Below are positions 30,034 through 40,512 of a stretch of DNA of 64,000 nt, piece after piece. Made by a program: the position numbers and the translations under genes. The notes under the pieces are model-generated. The model was not told the DNA's origin. It made no database searches and saw nothing but the letters and a program-made list of their open reading frames with translations. The stretch lies in assembly GCF_025751555.1 (NCBI RefSeq), contig NZ_JAOWLB010000014.1, positions 58,975-122,974 of the forward strand, read 5' to 3'. Positions within the stretch are counted from its first letter, which is position 1; the number at the start of each line of letters is the position of its first letter. Source of the DNA: Ruegeria aquimaris (GTDB taxonomy: Bacteria; Pseudomonadota; Alphaproteobacteria; Rhodobacterales; Rhodobacteraceae).

Positions 30034-30815
30034 TGACGGGTGACACGTTCAGAGCGGGACCTTGGCGGATCACCTGCCTTGTCGATGGCGGGCTGACCTT
30101 TGGCGCGGATGTATTTCCCCAGGTTTCCGCTGAGAGGCAGGCCGAGTTGCTGGCCGCTGCCGGGCTAGGTGGGGCCGAGACCGAGTTCAACGCCTATGTG
30201 CTGCGGCATGACGATGGCCGGGTCTGGCTGGTCGATACCGGCTGCGGCGCGGGTTTTGGTCCTGCGGGCGGGCGGATGCCCGAGCGGCTGGCCGCGATGG
30301 GGATCGCGCCGTCGGATGTGAGCCGGGTGATCTTTACCCATCTGCATGGCGATCATTGCGGTGGCGCGCTGGTAGACGGGGCGTCGGTTTATGCCGCAGC
30401 AGAGGTAGTGTTGCATGCGCGCGAGGCCGCACATTGGCGCGGCACCGAGGGCTTGGGCGGACAGGTGCTGGCCGCTTGTGAAGATGCCCTGCGCTGTGTC
30501 GAGGATGACGCGGATCTGGGCGATGGCATTGCGGTTTGGGCACTTCCGGGTCACACGCCCGGTCATATGGGGTTGCGGATCGGAGAATACTTGGTTCTGG
30601 CCGGAGACATCATTCATTCCGAGGCGCTGCAACTGCCGGATCCGGAGAACGCGACGAAGTATGATGTCGACGGGCCGCTGGCCCTGGCCAGCCGACGCGC
30701 GGCGCTGGCCGAGATCGTGGACAAGGGGCTGGTCTGGACCGGCAGCCACATGATCGGCGCCAAGTTTGCGCGGCTGGAGCGCGCCGGTTCGGGATACCGG
30801 AAAACCCCCCTATGA
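30033..30815 (+). CDS. MBL-fold metallohydrolase
   Basis: A 260-residue metallo-beta-lactamase-fold protein with the metal motif THLHGDHCGG (HxHxDH at residues 103-108), the later ligand His in LPGHTPGHMGL, and VLAGDIIHSE. The family includes lactonases and hydrolases of small esters; the substrate is unclear. It overlaps guaB by 1 nt and the following SDR by 4 nt. Confidence 0.85.
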
Positions 30816-31555
30816 AACGGGCGCTGGTCACCGGGGCGGGCGCCGCAGACGGCATCGGGCTGGCTTGTGCCCGGGCGCTTGGCCGGGCCGGATGCCGGGT
30901 GGCCATCTGTGCGACCACCGACCGTATTCACGAGCGGGCCGCAGCGCTGCGGGCCGAGGGGCTGGACGTGTCGGCGTATATCGCCGATCTGACCGAGGTC
31001 GATCAGGTGGCGCGGCTGCGCGCGGCGGTCGGCGCGGTCGATATCCTGGTGAACAATGCCGGGATGGGCTCGGTCGGCGCACCGGCTTTGCAAGCCGGGT
31101 TCCTGGAGATGGCCGTTGAAGAGTGGGATCGCGCGATGGACGCCAGCCTGCGAACGGCGGTTCTGACGACACGCGCCTTTCTGCCCGACATGGTCCGGGC
31201 CGGTTGGGGGCGGGTGGTGATGATGGCCTCGGTCACCGGTCCGCTGGTGTCGAACCCGGGCGAAGCGGCCTATTCGGCGGCCAAGGCGGCGATGGTCGGC
31301 CTGACCCATGCGCTGGCGCTGGAGCAGGCCGCGCATGGGGTGACCGTGAACGCGGTGGCGCCCGGCTGGATCGCCACCGGCGCCTCGACCGCCGAGGAAC
31401 TGATCGCTGCGCGGGCGACGCCGCCGGGGCGGGCCGGAACCCCCGAGGAGGTGGCGGCGGTCGTTGCGTTTCTGGCCTCGGAAGGGGCCTCATATGTCAA
31501 CGGGGCGGTCATTGTGGTTGATGGCGGCAATATCCTTCAGGAGCGCAAGGCATGA
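30812..31555 (+). CDS. Short-chain dehydrogenase/reductase
   Basis: A 247-residue SDR. The cofactor motif is the N-terminal VTGAGAADGIGLA, NNAG is in ILVNNAGMGS, the catalytic Ser is in VVMMASVTG, and Tyr154 with Lys158 are in AAYSAAKAAM. The C-terminus has VDGGNILQERKA. Overlaps of ATGA at both ends show tight coupling between the MBL and RsmB-like genes. Substrate unknown; the fold is as in 3-oxoacyl-ACP reductases. Confidence 0.87.
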   Translation: MKRALVTGAGAADGIGLACARALGRAGCRVAICATTDRIHERAAALRAEGLDVSAYIADLTEVDQVARLRAAVGAVDILVNNAGMGSVGAPALQAGFLEMAVEEWDRAMDASLRTAVLTTRAFLPDMVRAGWGRVVMMASVTGPLVSNPGEAAYSAAKAAMVGLTHALALEQAAHGVTVNAVAPGWIATGASTAEELIAARATPPGRAGTPEEVAAVVAFLASEGASYVNGAVIVVDGGNILQERKA

Positions 31556-32727
31556 CGCCGGGGGCGCGGGTGCAGGCCGCCATCGAGATCCTGGACGAGA
31601 TTCTGGAGGGCAAGCCCGCCGAACAGGCGCTGACCACCTGGGCGCGGCGGTCGCGCTTTGCCGGGTCCAAGGATCGCGCCGCGATCCGCGACCATGTGTT
31701 CGACGCGCTGCGCGGGCGCCGCTCGCTGGCGGCGCTTGGCGGGGCTGCGACCGGGCGCGGGCTGATGATCGGGCTGGTGCGCGCGCAGGGCGGTGATGTG
31801 GATGGCTTGTTCTCTGGCGCGGGCCATGCGCCGGAGCCGGTGACAGAGGCGGAGCGCGCCAAGGCGCGCGATCCTGCCCCAGGGGCCGAGGCGGCGGATA
31901 TTCCCGACTGGCTCTGGCCCCGGTTTCAGGCCGCTCTGGGTGCGCGCGCCGAAGAGGCGGGGCGGATCATGCAGACCCGCGCGCCGCTGCACCTGCGGGC
32001 CAACCTGTTGCGCACGGATCGGGCCGGTGCGAGCGCCGCTCTGGCAGCTGACGGGATCACCGCGGTGGCGCATCCCGCTTGTGACACCGCGCTTGAGGTG
32101 ACGGAGGGCGCGCGCCAGGTGGCCCGGTCGCAGGCCTATCTGGAGGGGCTGGTCGAGTTGCAGGATGCGGCCAGTCAGGCGATCGTGGCACGGCTGCCGC
32201 TGCAACCGGGTGCGCGGGTTCTGGACTATTGCGCGGGCGGTGGCGGCAAGACACTGGCGCTGGCCGCGCGCATGCAGAGCGAGGTTCTGGCCCATGATGC
32301 CGCGCAGCAACGCATGCGCGACCTGCCCGAGCGCGCGGCGCGTGCCGGTGCCAAGGTCCGGCTGCTTGCGACCGAGGGCCTGGACCGGGAGGCGCCCTTT
32401 GATCTGGTGCTGACCGATGTGCCCTGTTCGGGCAGCGGATCGTGGCGGCGTGCGCCTGATGGCAAATGGGCCCTGACGCCAGAGCGGCTGGCGGAACTTG
32501 GGCGCATCCAGCGGGCGATCTTGCAGCGCGCGGCTGAGTTGGTCGCGGCGGATGGGGTGCTGGCCTATGCCACCTGTTCGATGCTGCATGAGGAAAACGG
32601 CGACGTTGTTGCCGATTTCCTGGCAGAACAGACGGACTGGTGTTTGAGCGAAGAGGCGCATTGGACCGTTCTGGATGGAACCGATGGATTCTTCCTGGCG
32701 GTATTGACGCGAGTGGGCGTCAAGTAA
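31552..32727 (+). CDS. RsmB/NOP-family RNA m5C methyltransferase
   Basis: A 391-residue protein with an N-terminal helical NusB-like region, then VLDYCAGGGGKTLALAA (SAM motif I), LVLTDVPCSGSGSWRRAPDGKW with the release cysteine, and VLAYATCSMLHEENGDVV with the catalytic cysteine. The target (16S rRNA C967 as for RsmB, or another cytosine) cannot be settled from sequence. It closes the guaB unit; the next gene starts 103 bp later. Confidence 0.87.
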   Translation: MTPGARVQAAIEILDEILEGKPAEQALTTWARRSRFAGSKDRAAIRDHVFDALRGRRSLAALGGAATGRGLMIGLVRAQGGDVDGLFSGAGHAPEPVTEAERAKARDPAPGAEAADIPDWLWPRFQAALGARAEEAGRIMQTRAPLHLRANLLRTDRAGASAALAADGITAVAHPACDTALEVTEGARQVARSQAYLEGLVELQDAASQAIVARLPLQPGARVLDYCAGGGGKTLALAARMQSEVLAHDAAQQRMRDLPERAARAGAKVRLLATEGLDREAPFDLVLTDVPCSGSGSWRRAPDGKWALTPERLAELGRIQRAILQRAAELVAADGVLAYATCSMLHEENGDVVADFLAEQTDWCLSEEAHWTVLDGTDGFFLAVLTRVGVK

Positions 32728-32830
32728 TATCAACTTAAAGGAGAGTATCTGATAAAATAAGCGCGCGTTAAAGCGGGCTTAACCTTGGGTGCGCGACAAA
32801 CACGAGTGATTCAGACGACGGAGCCGGATT

Positions 32831-35137
32831 GTGACCGATCTTACCGCCTCGATCCTGTCGACACCGAATGGTCAGCGCGGCGCGGGCGCGCGGATGGCGG
32901 TGTTGCTCATCCTGGCCGCGACGGCATTTGGCCTGGCGCTGTTCTGGGAGATGCCCGATTTCGCCCGCAAGGCCTTGGTTGCGGGCGGTGCGTCGTCGAT
33001 CCTGGTCACGGCCTGGCTGGCGGTTCGGATGCGGGGGCAGCGCGGGTTGAAAGGGCAGATGCGCGATCTTCTCGCGGGCTTTATCGAAAAAGACGCGACG
33101 CCCAGCTTTGTCACCGATGACGACGGGCTGATTCAGGCCCGCAACCTCGCCGCGTCAGAGCGGTTTTCGGGGACACAGGACCAGACGCTGGCGGCGACGT
33201 TGCGGTCGATCTTTGGCAACCCTTCGGCGGTTCTCTATCGGTTGCAGATGCGGTCGAGGCTTGAAGGCAATGCGCGCGAGGATGTGGTGACCCGGCGGGG
33301 GCATATCCGCCTGTCTGTCCACACGCTGGGCAATGATGCCTTTCTCTGGCGGGTCGAGGACATTTCCGACCGGTCCGCCGCCGCCAGCCGCGCCGATAGC
33401 TTGCCCTTGCCGATGCTGACAATCGGACGTGGCGGCGCGATCCTGTTCATGAACGAGGCGGCGCGCAGCTTTATCGGGTCGCGCGTCAAATCGCTCGACC
33501 GGCTGTTTTTGCAGGTGCCGTACCGGGCGGATGAGATAAACCAGATCGCGGTTGCGGACGGGGCCGCGCCGGCCATTGTCGTGGAACTGGCCAGCGGGCC
33601 GGGTCGGCAAGAATTGTTCCTGGTTCCGGTCAAAGGCGAGATTTCCAGGGGGCATAGCCCGGATTTCGCGACACTGCCGGTGGCGATGATGCGGCTGTCG
33701 GCAAGTGGACGGATATTGGATGCAAACCGGATGGCGCAGGACCTGATCGGCGGGCCGGTTGCGCCGGATACCTCGCTGGAACAGCTGATGCAGGGGCTTG
33801 GCCGCCCGATCCCGGACTGGCTGAGCCAGGCACTGGACGAGACCGTTGCGCCGCGATCGGAGTTTCTGCGCCTGGCGAGCCGGGATCGCGAGGTGTTTGT
33901 CCAGGTGACTCTGAGTCCGATCACTGATCAGGGCGAAAAGGGACTGATCGCGGTGCTGAACGATGCCACCGAGTTGAAGACGCTGGAGGCGCAATTCGTG
34001 CAAAGCCAGAAGATGCAGGCGGTGGGGCAGCTTGCCGGCGGCGTTGCGCATGATTTCAACAATCTGCTGACCGCCATTTCCGGCCATTGCGATCTGCTGC
34101 TGCTGCGGCACGATCATGGCGACCCGGATTATGGCGACCTGGTCCAGATCAACCAGAACGCCAACCGCGCGGCGGCGCTGGTCAGCCAGTTGCTGGCCTT
34201 TTCGCGCAAACAAACGCTGCGGCCAGAGGTGCTCGACCTGCGCGATACCCTGGCGGACCTCATTCACCTGTTGAACCGGCTGGTGGGCGAGAAGGTCACC
34301 CTGACGCTGAGCCACGACCCGGCGCTGAAATCCGTCCGGGCCGACAAGCGCCAGCTGGAACAGGTTCTGATGAACCTGGTGGTCAATGCCCGTGACGCCA
34401 TGCCGAAGGGGGGCGAGATCCGCATCGAGACAGAGGTGATAACCCTGAACGAACCGCTGGAGAGGGACCGGGCGACCCTGCCGAGCGGCGAGTATGTGAC
34501 CGTCAAGGTGCGCGACGAAGGCATCGGGATCGAACCCAGCAAGCTGCAAAAGATTTTCGAGCCCTTCTACACGACCAAGCGCACGGGTGAGGGAACCGGC
34601 CTGGGGCTGTCCACCGTCTATGGCATCGTAAAGCAGACCGGAGGTTACATCTTTGTCGACAGCGTGCCGGGCAAGGGGACGGAGTTTATCCTTTATTTTC
34701 CGGCCTTTCAGGCGCGCGAGATTTCGCCCGCACCGGCAACGGCGGTCCAGGGCAAGCCCGCCGACTGTTACAATGGCGGCGTCGTGCTGCTGGTCGAGGA
34801 CGAAGCACCGGTGCGCGCCTTTGCCTCGCGCGCGCTGCGATTGCGGGGCTACACCGTGCTGGAAGCGGAGTCGGCCGAGGATGCGCTGCGTCTTCTCGAA
34901 GATCCCGGGCTGACGGTGGATGTCTTTGTGACCGATGTGGTGATGCCGGGCCTTGATGGTCCGACTTGGGTGCGCCAGGCACTGGCCGACCGCCCGCAGG
35001 TGCGCGTGGTCTTTGTGTCGGGCTATTCCGAAGGCGCCTTTGGCGATTCGGAGGCGGACATACCGAATTCCGTGTTCCTGCCCAAGCCATTCTCGCTGAA
35101 CCAACTCACCGAGACGGTGCAGCAGCAGCTGCATTAA
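32831..35137 (+). CDS. cckA: Hybrid sensor histidine kinase, CckA-type cell-cycle kinase
   Basis: A 768-residue protein. Two membrane helices lie near residues 22-41 and 49-66. PAS-like regions span about 80-370. The phospho-acceptor is His407 in [14 protein letters not shown]. The ATPase domain has [16 protein letters not shown] and [19 protein letters not shown] receiver domain follows with Asp702 in [13 protein letters not shown]. This order and the H-box are those of CckA, which feeds the ChpT-CtrA relay; in roseobacters that relay governs motility and gene transfer agent expression. The start is GTG with GGAG 7 nt upstream. Domain limits are estimates. Confidence 0.88.
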   Translation: MTDLTASILSTPNGQRGAGARMAVLLILAATAFGLALFWEMPDFARKALVAGGASSILVTAWLAVRMRGQRGLKGQMRDLLAGFIEKDATPSFVTDDDGLIQARNLAASERFSGTQDQTLAATLRSIFGNPSAVLYRLQMRSRLEGNAREDVVTRRGHIRLSVHTLGNDAFLWRVEDISDRSAAASRADSLPLPMLTIGRGGAILFMNEAARSFIGSRVKSLDRLFLQVPYRADEINQIAVADGAAPAIVVELASGPGRQELFLVPVKGEISRGHSPDFATLPVAMMRLSASGRILDANRMAQDLIGGPVAPDTSLEQLMQGLGRPIPDWLSQALDETVAPRSEFLRLASRDREVFVQVTLSPITDQGEKGLIAVLNDATELKTLEAQFVQSQKMQAVGQLAGGVAHDFNNLLTAISGHCDLLLLRHDHGDPDYGDLVQINQNANRAAALVSQLLAFSRKQTLRPEVLDLRDTLADLIHLLNRLVGEKVTLTLSHDPALKSVRADKRQLEQVLMNLVVNARDAMPKGGEIRIETEVITLNEPLERDRATLPSGEYVTVKVRDEGIGIEPSKLQKIFEPFYTTKRTGEGTGLGLSTVYGIVKQTGGYIFVDSVPGKGTEFILYFPAFQAREISPAPATAVQGKPADCYNGGVVLLVEDEAPVRAFASRALRLRGYTVLEAESAEDALRLLEDPGLTVDVFVTDVVMPGLDGPTWVRQALADRPQVRVVFVSGYSEGAFGDSEADIPNSVFLPKPFSLNQLTETVQQQLH

Positions 35138-35157
35138 GGCCATTCAAACCGCTCGGG

Positions 35158-35751
35158 TCAGATCGCATCCGCGTGCAGTTCGAATTCTTCGGCGAATTTC
35201 CGGCGAAAGCGTTCGGCAATGGCGGGGTCCAGCACCAGTTCCATCGCCGGCGAAACATTTTCACGCGGCAGCGAGATCGGGGTGGCAAGGCGGGCCTCGA
35301 GAAACGCGATGATGCCGGGCTGATTCTCGTATTTGAACAGGTGGGTCGCACTGCATCCGCCCGGGCGCGGGGTGAGAAAGCGCAGCTGGCTGCCGACATC
35401 GGCAAACGGCGGACGTTTGCCCTGCATATAGGCGGTCACGAAGTCGTCGAAGGGGATACCGTGGGTCGAGTTCGGCTTGCCCTCCATGAAAGGGCGCTGC
35501 CGATAGCGATACCAGCTGCCCAGCCAGTCGATCGGTTCGCGCACGACCGCCATGATCTCCATCTCGACGCCGAACATCTTGGCAAAGATCGGCCGAAAGA
35601 ACCGGTCATAGCGGTAGATCGGCGCATGTTTCAGCTCGGGCGGATCGGAGATCACGATATCGGCCCGCGTCCGCAGCGCCGATTGGAACGCGGTGGTGCC
35701 GGTCTTGGGCACCGAAAGAAGAACCAGACGTTCCTTAAAGAAAACAAGCAT
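35158..35751 (-). CDS. Sulfotransferase family protein
   Basis: A 197-residue protein. The 5'-phosphosulfate loop is LLSVPKTGTTAFQSAL at residues 11-26, and the 3'-phosphate site is VVREPIDWLGSWYRYR near residue 70. It is short for the family but has both PAPS-binding elements. The acceptor is unknown, possibly a surface glycan or lipid. It diverges from recA across a 192-bp gap that holds the recA promoter. Confidence 0.78.
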   Translation of the reverse strand: MLVFFKERLVLLSVPKTGTTAFQSALRTRADIVISDPPELKHAPIYRYDRFFRPIFAKMFGVEMEIMAVVREPIDWLGSWYRYRQRPFMEGKPNSTHGIPFDDFVTAYMQGKRPPFADVGSQLRFLTPRPGGCSATHLFKYENQPGIIAFLEARLATPISLPRENVSPAMELVLDPAIAERFRRKFAEEFELHADAI

Positions 35752-35845
35752 CTAACACCCGATATATTCTGTCCGGGATTGTATTTTCCGGACGTAAACC
35801 ACTCTTTAACACAAATGGAAAAAGCTCGGGTAGGAAAGATTCTAT

Positions 35846-35889
35846 TTGAAATGTTCCTGCTTTGATCTCATAAGGAACAAGAGGTGAAC
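35846..35889 (+). promoter_or_regulatory. recA promoter with two LexA (SOS) boxes
   Basis: A -35-like TTGAAA (35846-35851) and -10-like CATAAG (35869-35874) are 17 bp apart. Box 1, GTTC-ctgcttt-GATC (35853-35867), fills the spacer; it matches the GTTC-N7-GATC operator known for Rhodobacter. Box 2, GAAC-aagaggt-GAAC (35875-35889), covers the expected start site and matches the other alphaproteobacterial form. Centres are 22 bp apart, two helical turns. The -10 is imperfect, so promoter placement is less sure than the boxes. Confidence 0.78.
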
Positions 35890-35943
35890 AAAGCAGCGAT
35901 TGCCGCCAATGACGGCGTGTGACACAAGGAAGGGGATGGGACT

Positions 35944-37005
35944 ATGGCGGATCTTCTGACGATGAGCAGCAAACAGAACGCGGACAAGCAAAAGGCGCTG
36001 GATAGCGCCCTGGCCCAGATCGAGCGGCAGTTCGGCAAAGGCTCGATCATGAAACTGGGCGGCGACAATGCCATTCAGGAGATCGAGGCAAGCTCGACCG
36101 GCTCGCTGGGGTTGGATATCGCATTGGGGATCGGCGGCCTGCCGATGGGCCGGATCATCGAGATCTACGGCCCGGAAAGCTCGGGCAAGACCACGCTGAC
36201 CCTGCATTGTATCGCCGAGCAGCAGAAGCGCGGCGGCGTCTGCGCCTTTGTCGACGCCGAACACGCGCTCGACCCGCAATACGCCCGCAAGCTGGGAGTC
36301 GATCTGAACGAGCTGTTGATCAGCCAGCCCGACACCGGCGAACAGGCGCTGGAGATCACCGACACGCTGGTGCGCTCGGGCGCGGTCAACATGGTGGTGG
36401 TTGATTCGGTCGCAGCACTGACCCCGAAATCGGAACTTGAAGGTGACATGGGCGATTCCAGCGTCGGCGTGCAGGCCCGTCTGATGAGCCAGGCCATGCG
36501 CAAGCTGACCGGTTCGATCAGCCGGTCGAAATGCATGGTGATCTTCATCAACCAGATCCGCATGAAGATCGGCGTGATGTTCGGCAGCCCGGAAACCACC
36601 ACCGGCGGCAACGCGCTGAAATTCTACAGTTCGGTTCGCCTGGATATCCGCCGCATCGGCGCCATCAAGGACCGTGACGAGGTGGTGGGCAACGCCACCC
36701 GCGTCAAGGTGGTCAAGAACAAGGTGGCGCCGCCCTTCAAGCAGGTCGAATTTGACATCATGTATGGCGAGGGCATCTCAAAGACCGGCGAATTGCTGGA
36801 TCTGGGCGTCAAGGCGGGTGTGGTCGAGAAATCCGGCAGCTGGTTTTCTTATGGCGATGAACGGATTGGTCAGGGCCGTGAAAACGCCAAGAATTATCTA
36901 AGGGAAAACAGCAAGATAGCCTTGGAGATCGAAGACAAGATCCGCGCCTCGCACGGGTTGGAGTTCGACATGGGGTCGAGCGACGACGATATCCTCGAAG
37001 CGTGA
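35944..37005 (+). CDS. recA: Recombinase A
   Basis: A 353-residue RecA. Walker A is GPESSGKTT at residues 76-84, Walker B is [10 protein letters not shown], the L1 region is [20 protein letters not shown], and the L2/DNA-binding region is [20 protein letters not shown]. It catalyses strand exchange and activates LexA self-cleavage. Start chosen after AAGGAAGGGG; a second ATG at 35962 ([11 protein letters not shown]) is also usual for the family. The gene is monocistronic, with a terminator immediately after it. Confidence 0.97.
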   Translation: MADLLTMSSKQNADKQKALDSALAQIERQFGKGSIMKLGGDNAIQEIEASSTGSLGLDIALGIGGLPMGRIIEIYGPESSGKTTLTLHCIAEQQKRGGVCAFVDAEHALDPQYARKLGVDLNELLISQPDTGEQALEITDTLVRSGAVNMVVVDSVAALTPKSELEGDMGDSSVGVQARLMSQAMRKLTGSISRSKCMVIFINQIRMKIGVMFGSPETTTGGNALKFYSSVRLDIRRIGAIKDRDEVVGNATRVKVVKNKVAPPFKQVEFDIMYGEGISKTGELLDLGVKAGVVEKSGSWFSYGDERIGQGRENAKNYLRENSKIALEIEDKIRASHGLEFDMGSSDDDILEA

Positions 37006-37040
37006 GGCGGCGCCCGTCGGCGCTTTGGAAGAAAGACGAG

Positions 37041-37064
37041 GGCGGTCCTGACGGACCGCCTTTT
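37041..37064 (+). terminator. Terminator of recA
   Basis: Perfect 8-bp stem GGCGGTCC / GGACCGCC with a TGAC loop, followed by TTTTGTCTTT. It starts 36 nt past the recA stop. Confidence 0.88.
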
Positions 37065-37153
37065 GTCTTTGCGACGACAGGGGCTGTGGACAGGGGGCCG
37101 GGCTGCCGCTAAACCAGCGCAGACCCTGCCGATTTCGCGCCGAGAGAGCCAGA

Positions 37154-39826
37154 ATGCCCAGCCTGAACGACATCCGATCCACCTTTTTGAACTATTTCGC
37201 CAAACAGGGGCACACGGTTGTCCCGTCCAGCCCGCTGGTACCGCGCAACGACCCGACGCTGATGTTCACCAACTCGGGCATGGTGCAGTTCAAGAACTGC
37301 TTCACCGGGGTGGACAAGCGCGACTATGTCCGCGCCACCACGGCACAGAAATGCGTGCGCGCGGGCGGCAAGCACAATGACCTGGACAATGTGGGCTATA
37401 CCGCGCGGCATCACACGTTTTTCGAGATGCTCGGCAACTTCTCCTTTGGCGACTACTTCAAGTCCGAGGCGATCCCGTTTGCCTGGGAACTGATCACCCG
37501 CGATTTCGACATTCCCAAGGACAAGCTTTATACCACCGTCTATCACACCGATGACGAGGCTTTCGAGATCTGGAAGAAGGTAGGCGTGCCCGAGAGCCGG
37601 ATCATCCGTATCGCCACCTCGGACAATTTCTGGCAGATGGGTCCGACCGGCCCCTGCGGCCCCTGCACCGAGATTTTCTATGATCACGGCGACCATATCT
37701 GGGGCGGCCCTCCGGGCAGTCCGGAAGAGGATGGCGACCGGTTCATCGAGATCTGGAACATCGTCTTCATGCAGAACGAGAAGTTCGAGGACGGCTCGAT
37801 GGTCGATCTCGACATGCAGTCGATCGACACCGGCATGGGGTTGGAGCGGATTGGTGCGCTGCTTCAGGGGAGCCATGACAACTATGACACCGATCTGTTC
37901 AAGGCGCTGATCGAGGCTTCGGCCGACGCCACCAGTGTCGATCCCTATGGAGATCAGAACGTGCATCACCGGGTGATCGCGGATCACCTGCGCTCGACCT
38001 CGTTCCTGATCGCGGATGGGGTGATGCCCAGCAATGACGGACGCGGCTATGTGCTGCGGCGGATCATGCGGCGGGCGATGCGGCATGCGCATCTGCTCGG
38101 CGCCAAGGATCCGGTGATGCACCGACTGGTGCGCACGCTGGTCGGCCAGATGGGCGCGGCCTATCCCGAGTTGGGTCGGGCGCAGGCGCTGATCGAGGAA
38201 ACGCTGTTGCTGGAGGAAACCCGGTTCAAGCAGACGCTGGACCGTGGCCTGAAACTTCTCGATGACGAGCTGGGCGCGCTGCCCGAGGGCGCGCCGCTTC
38301 CGGGCGCGGCGGCGTTCAAGCTTTATGACACTTACGGGTTTCCGCTGGACCTGACGCAAGACGCGCTGCGCGAAAAGGGCCGCAAGGTCGATACCGACGG
38401 GTTCGATGCCGCGATGGCCGAGCAGAAGGCCAAGGCGCGCGCCGCCTGGGCGGGTTCGGGTGAGGCGGCGGACAATGCCGTATGGTTCGACGTGCTGGAT
38501 GTTGCGGGCGCGACCGATTTCCTGGGTTATGACACCGAAAAGGCCGAGGGTCAGGCGCTGGCGCTGGTGGTCGAGGGCGCGCTCAGCGACAGGATTGCCG
38601 AGGGCGGCAGCGGCTGGGTGGTGACCAACCAGACGCCGTTTTATGGTGAATCCGGTGGTCAGGTCGGCGATAGCGGCGTGATACGCCGGCTGGAGAACCG
38701 CGATCACGTGGCGCTGGTCGAGGACACGCGCAAATTCGCCGATGGCAAGGTCTATGCCCATAAGGTGACGATGGAGCGCGGCGCGCTGGCCAAGGGCGAT
38801 GCGGTCGAGCTGGAGGTGGATCATGCCCGCCGCAGCGCGATCCGGGCCAACCACTCGGCCACGCACCTGCTGCATGAAGCGCTGCGCGAGACATTGGGCG
38901 ATCATGTGGCGCAGCGCGGCTCGCTGAACGCGGCTGACCGGCTGCGCTTCGACTTCAGCCATGCCAAAGCCCTGAGTGAGGCGGAACTGGCCCAGGTCGG
39001 GACCGAGGTGAACCGGTTCATCCGGCAGAACTCGCGCGTTGAGACCCGGATCATGACCCCGGACGATGCCCGCGCCATCGGCGCGCAGGCGCTCTTTGGC
39101 GAGAAATACGGCGACGAGGTGCGGGTGGTGTCGATGGGCCGGGCCGAGACCGGCAAGGGCGCCGATGGCAAGACCTGGTCGATCGAGCTGTGCGGCGGCA
39201 CCCATGTGGCGCAAACCGGCGATATCGGCATGTTCGTCCTGTTGGGCGACAGCGCGTCAAGCGCCGGGGTGCGCCGGATCGAGGCGCTGACCGGACAGGC
39301 GGCCTATGAGCACCTGTCGCAAGAGGTGTCGCGTCTGTCCGAGGTGACCGCGATGCTCAAGGCGCAGCCCTCGGAGGTGGCCGAACGGGTGCGGGCGCTG
39401 TTGGACGAGCGCAAGGCCTTGCAGAACGAGGTGGCGCAGCTGCGCCGCGATCTGGCCATGGCCGGTGGGGCCGGGCAGGGCGGTGGTGCCGAGGCGCGCG
39501 ACGTGGGCGGTGTGCCCTTCCTGGCGCAGGTGCTGTCGGGCGTTTCGGGCAAGGATCTGCCCGCGCTGATTGACGAACACAAGAGCCGCATGGGCTCGGG
39601 CGCGGTCCTGCTGATTGCCGATACCGGGGGCAAGGCCGCTGTAGCGGCTGGCGTGACCGAGGATCTGACGGCCCGCGTTTCTGCTGTGGATCTGGTCAAG
39701 GCGGCGGTCGTGGCGCTTGGCGGCAAGGGTGGCGGCGGGCGGCCTGACATGGCGCAGGGCGGCGGTCAGGACGCGGGCAACGCGGATGCGGCGATCAAGG
39801 CTGCGGAACAGGTTCTGGGAGGATAA
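37154..39826 (+). CDS. alaS: Alanyl-tRNA synthetase
   Basis: An 890-residue class II synthetase. The N-terminal block is [26 protein letters not shown], motif 2 is [34 protein letters not shown], and the editing domain has the zinc set [11 protein letters not shown] and CGGTHV. A C-terminal coiled and DHHA1-like region ends in AAEQVLGG. It attaches alanine to tRNA-Ala and clears mischarged seryl and glycyl products. It follows recA, a common alphaproteobacterial order, but has its own transcription start because the recA terminator intervenes. Confidence 0.97.
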   Translation: MPSLNDIRSTFLNYFAKQGHTVVPSSPLVPRNDPTLMFTNSGMVQFKNCFTGVDKRDYVRATTAQKCVRAGGKHNDLDNVGYTARHHTFFEMLGNFSFGDYFKSEAIPFAWELITRDFDIPKDKLYTTVYHTDDEAFEIWKKVGVPESRIIRIATSDNFWQMGPTGPCGPCTEIFYDHGDHIWGGPPGSPEEDGDRFIEIWNIVFMQNEKFEDGSMVDLDMQSIDTGMGLERIGALLQGSHDNYDTDLFKALIEASADATSVDPYGDQNVHHRVIADHLRSTSFLIADGVMPSNDGRGYVLRRIMRRAMRHAHLLGAKDPVMHRLVRTLVGQMGAAYPELGRAQALIEETLLLEETRFKQTLDRGLKLLDDELGALPEGAPLPGAAAFKLYDTYGFPLDLTQDALREKGRKVDTDGFDAAMAEQKAKARAAWAGSGEAADNAVWFDVLDVAGATDFLGYDTEKAEGQALALVVEGALSDRIAEGGSGWVVTNQTPFYGESGGQVGDSGVIRRLENRDHVALVEDTRKFADGKVYAHKVTMERGALAKGDAVELEVDHARRSAIRANHSATHLLHEALRETLGDHVAQRGSLNAADRLRFDFSHAKALSEAELAQVGTEVNRFIRQNSRVETRIMTPDDARAIGAQALFGEKYGDEVRVVSMGRAETGKGADGKTWSIELCGGTHVAQTGDIGMFVLLGDSASSAGVRRIEALTGQAAYEHLSQEVSRLSEVTAMLKAQPSEVAERVRALLDERKALQNEVAQLRRDLAMAGGAGQGGGAEARDVGGVPFLAQVLSGVSGKDLPALIDEHKSRMGSGAVLLIADTGGKAAVAAGVTEDLTARVSAVDLVKAAVVALGGKGGGGRPDMAQGGGQDAGNADAAIKAAEQVLGG

Positions 39827-39830
39827 GACG

Positions 39831-40118
39831 ATGGGCGCACTCTGGATTGCACATGTGACGGTGACCGATGCCGAGGCTTATGGCAAATATGCCGAGCTGG
39901 CCGGTCCCGCCATCGCCAAGCATGGTGGCACCTTCATCGCGCGCGGCGGTCGGTTCGTGCAGCTCGAAGGCAAGGAGCGGCCGCGCAACGTGGTGGCGCG
40001 CTTCCCCTCGGTCGAGGCGGCGGTCGATTGCTACAACTCGCCCGAATACCAGGAGGCGCTGAGCCATGCGCGCGGTGCCTCGGAGCGCGAGTTGATGGTG
40101 GTCGAGACCAGCGAATGA
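39831..40118 (+). CDS. DUF1330 family protein
   Basis: A 95-residue dimeric alpha-beta barrel-type protein: ALWIAHVTVTDAEAYGKYAELAGPAIAKHGGTFIARGG and FPSVEAAVDCYNSPEYQEAL are the family's two typical blocks. Function is unknown. GGGAGG precedes the ATG, 4 nt after alaS, so it is probably co-transcribed with it. Confidence 0.85.
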   Translation: MGALWIAHVTVTDAEAYGKYAELAGPAIAKHGGTFIARGGRFVQLEGKERPRNVVARFPSVEAAVDCYNSPEYQEALSHARGASERELMVVETSE

Positions 40119-40128
40119 CGGGCCGGGG

Positions 40129-40476
40129 ATGACGCCCGCGCATCTGCTGCCGCTGGTTCTGTTGGCAGCCTCGAATGTCTTCATGACATTCGCATGGTAC
40201 GGGCATCTGAAATTCCCCGGCAAACCGCTGGCCGTGGTCATCCTGGTCAGCTGGGGCATTGCCCTGATCGAATACTGCCTTGCGGTGCCCGCCAACCGGA
40301 TTGGGCACCGCGTCTACACGGCGGCGGAACTGAAGACGATGCAGGAGGTCATTACCCTGATCGTCTTTGCCGGGTTTTCCGTGCTTTTCCTGAAAGAGTC
40401 GTTGACAGTGAATCACGCCATCGGGTTCGGCTTCATCGCGCTGGGGGCGTGGTTCGTGTTTCGCGGGCCGTTCTGA
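40129..40476 (+). CDS. DUF486 family small membrane protein
   Basis: A 115-residue protein with four membrane helices, starting HLLPLVLLAASNVFMTFAWYGHLKF and ending GFGFIALGAWFVFRGPF. The arrangement is that of DUF486, distantly related to small drug/metabolite transporters. Function unknown. It lies 10 bp after the DUF1330 gene and ends at a bidirectional terminator. Confidence 0.82.
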   Translation: MTPAHLLPLVLLAASNVFMTFAWYGHLKFPGKPLAVVILVSWGIALIEYCLAVPANRIGHRVYTAAELKTMQEVITLIVFAGFSVLFLKESLTVNHAIGFGFIALGAWFVFRGPF

Positions 40477-40481
40477 ACGGG

Positions 40482-40506
40482 AAAGGGCGCCACCGGGGCG
40501 CCCTTT
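40482..40506. terminator. Bidirectional terminator between DUF486 gene and typA
   Basis: AAAGGGCGCC / GGCGCCCTTT, a 10-bp perfect stem with an ACCGG loop, placed 6 nt from either converging stop codon. A and T runs at the stem ends serve both strands. Confidence 0.82.
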
Positions 40507-40512
40507 GTTGGT

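Noticed and set aside
32740..32800. Possible terminator between the RsmB-like gene and cckA
   Set aside because: The GC-rich stretch AAGCGCGCG...GCGGGCTT pairs poorly and has no T-run.
33155..35143. A 662-codon frame antisense to cckA
   Set aside because: Same cause: complementary reading of a GC-rich gene with clear kinase domains on the plus strand.
37109..39214. A 701-codon frame antisense to alaS
   Set aside because: Shadow of the alaS coding frame, with His/Arg-rich low-information sequence and no motif.
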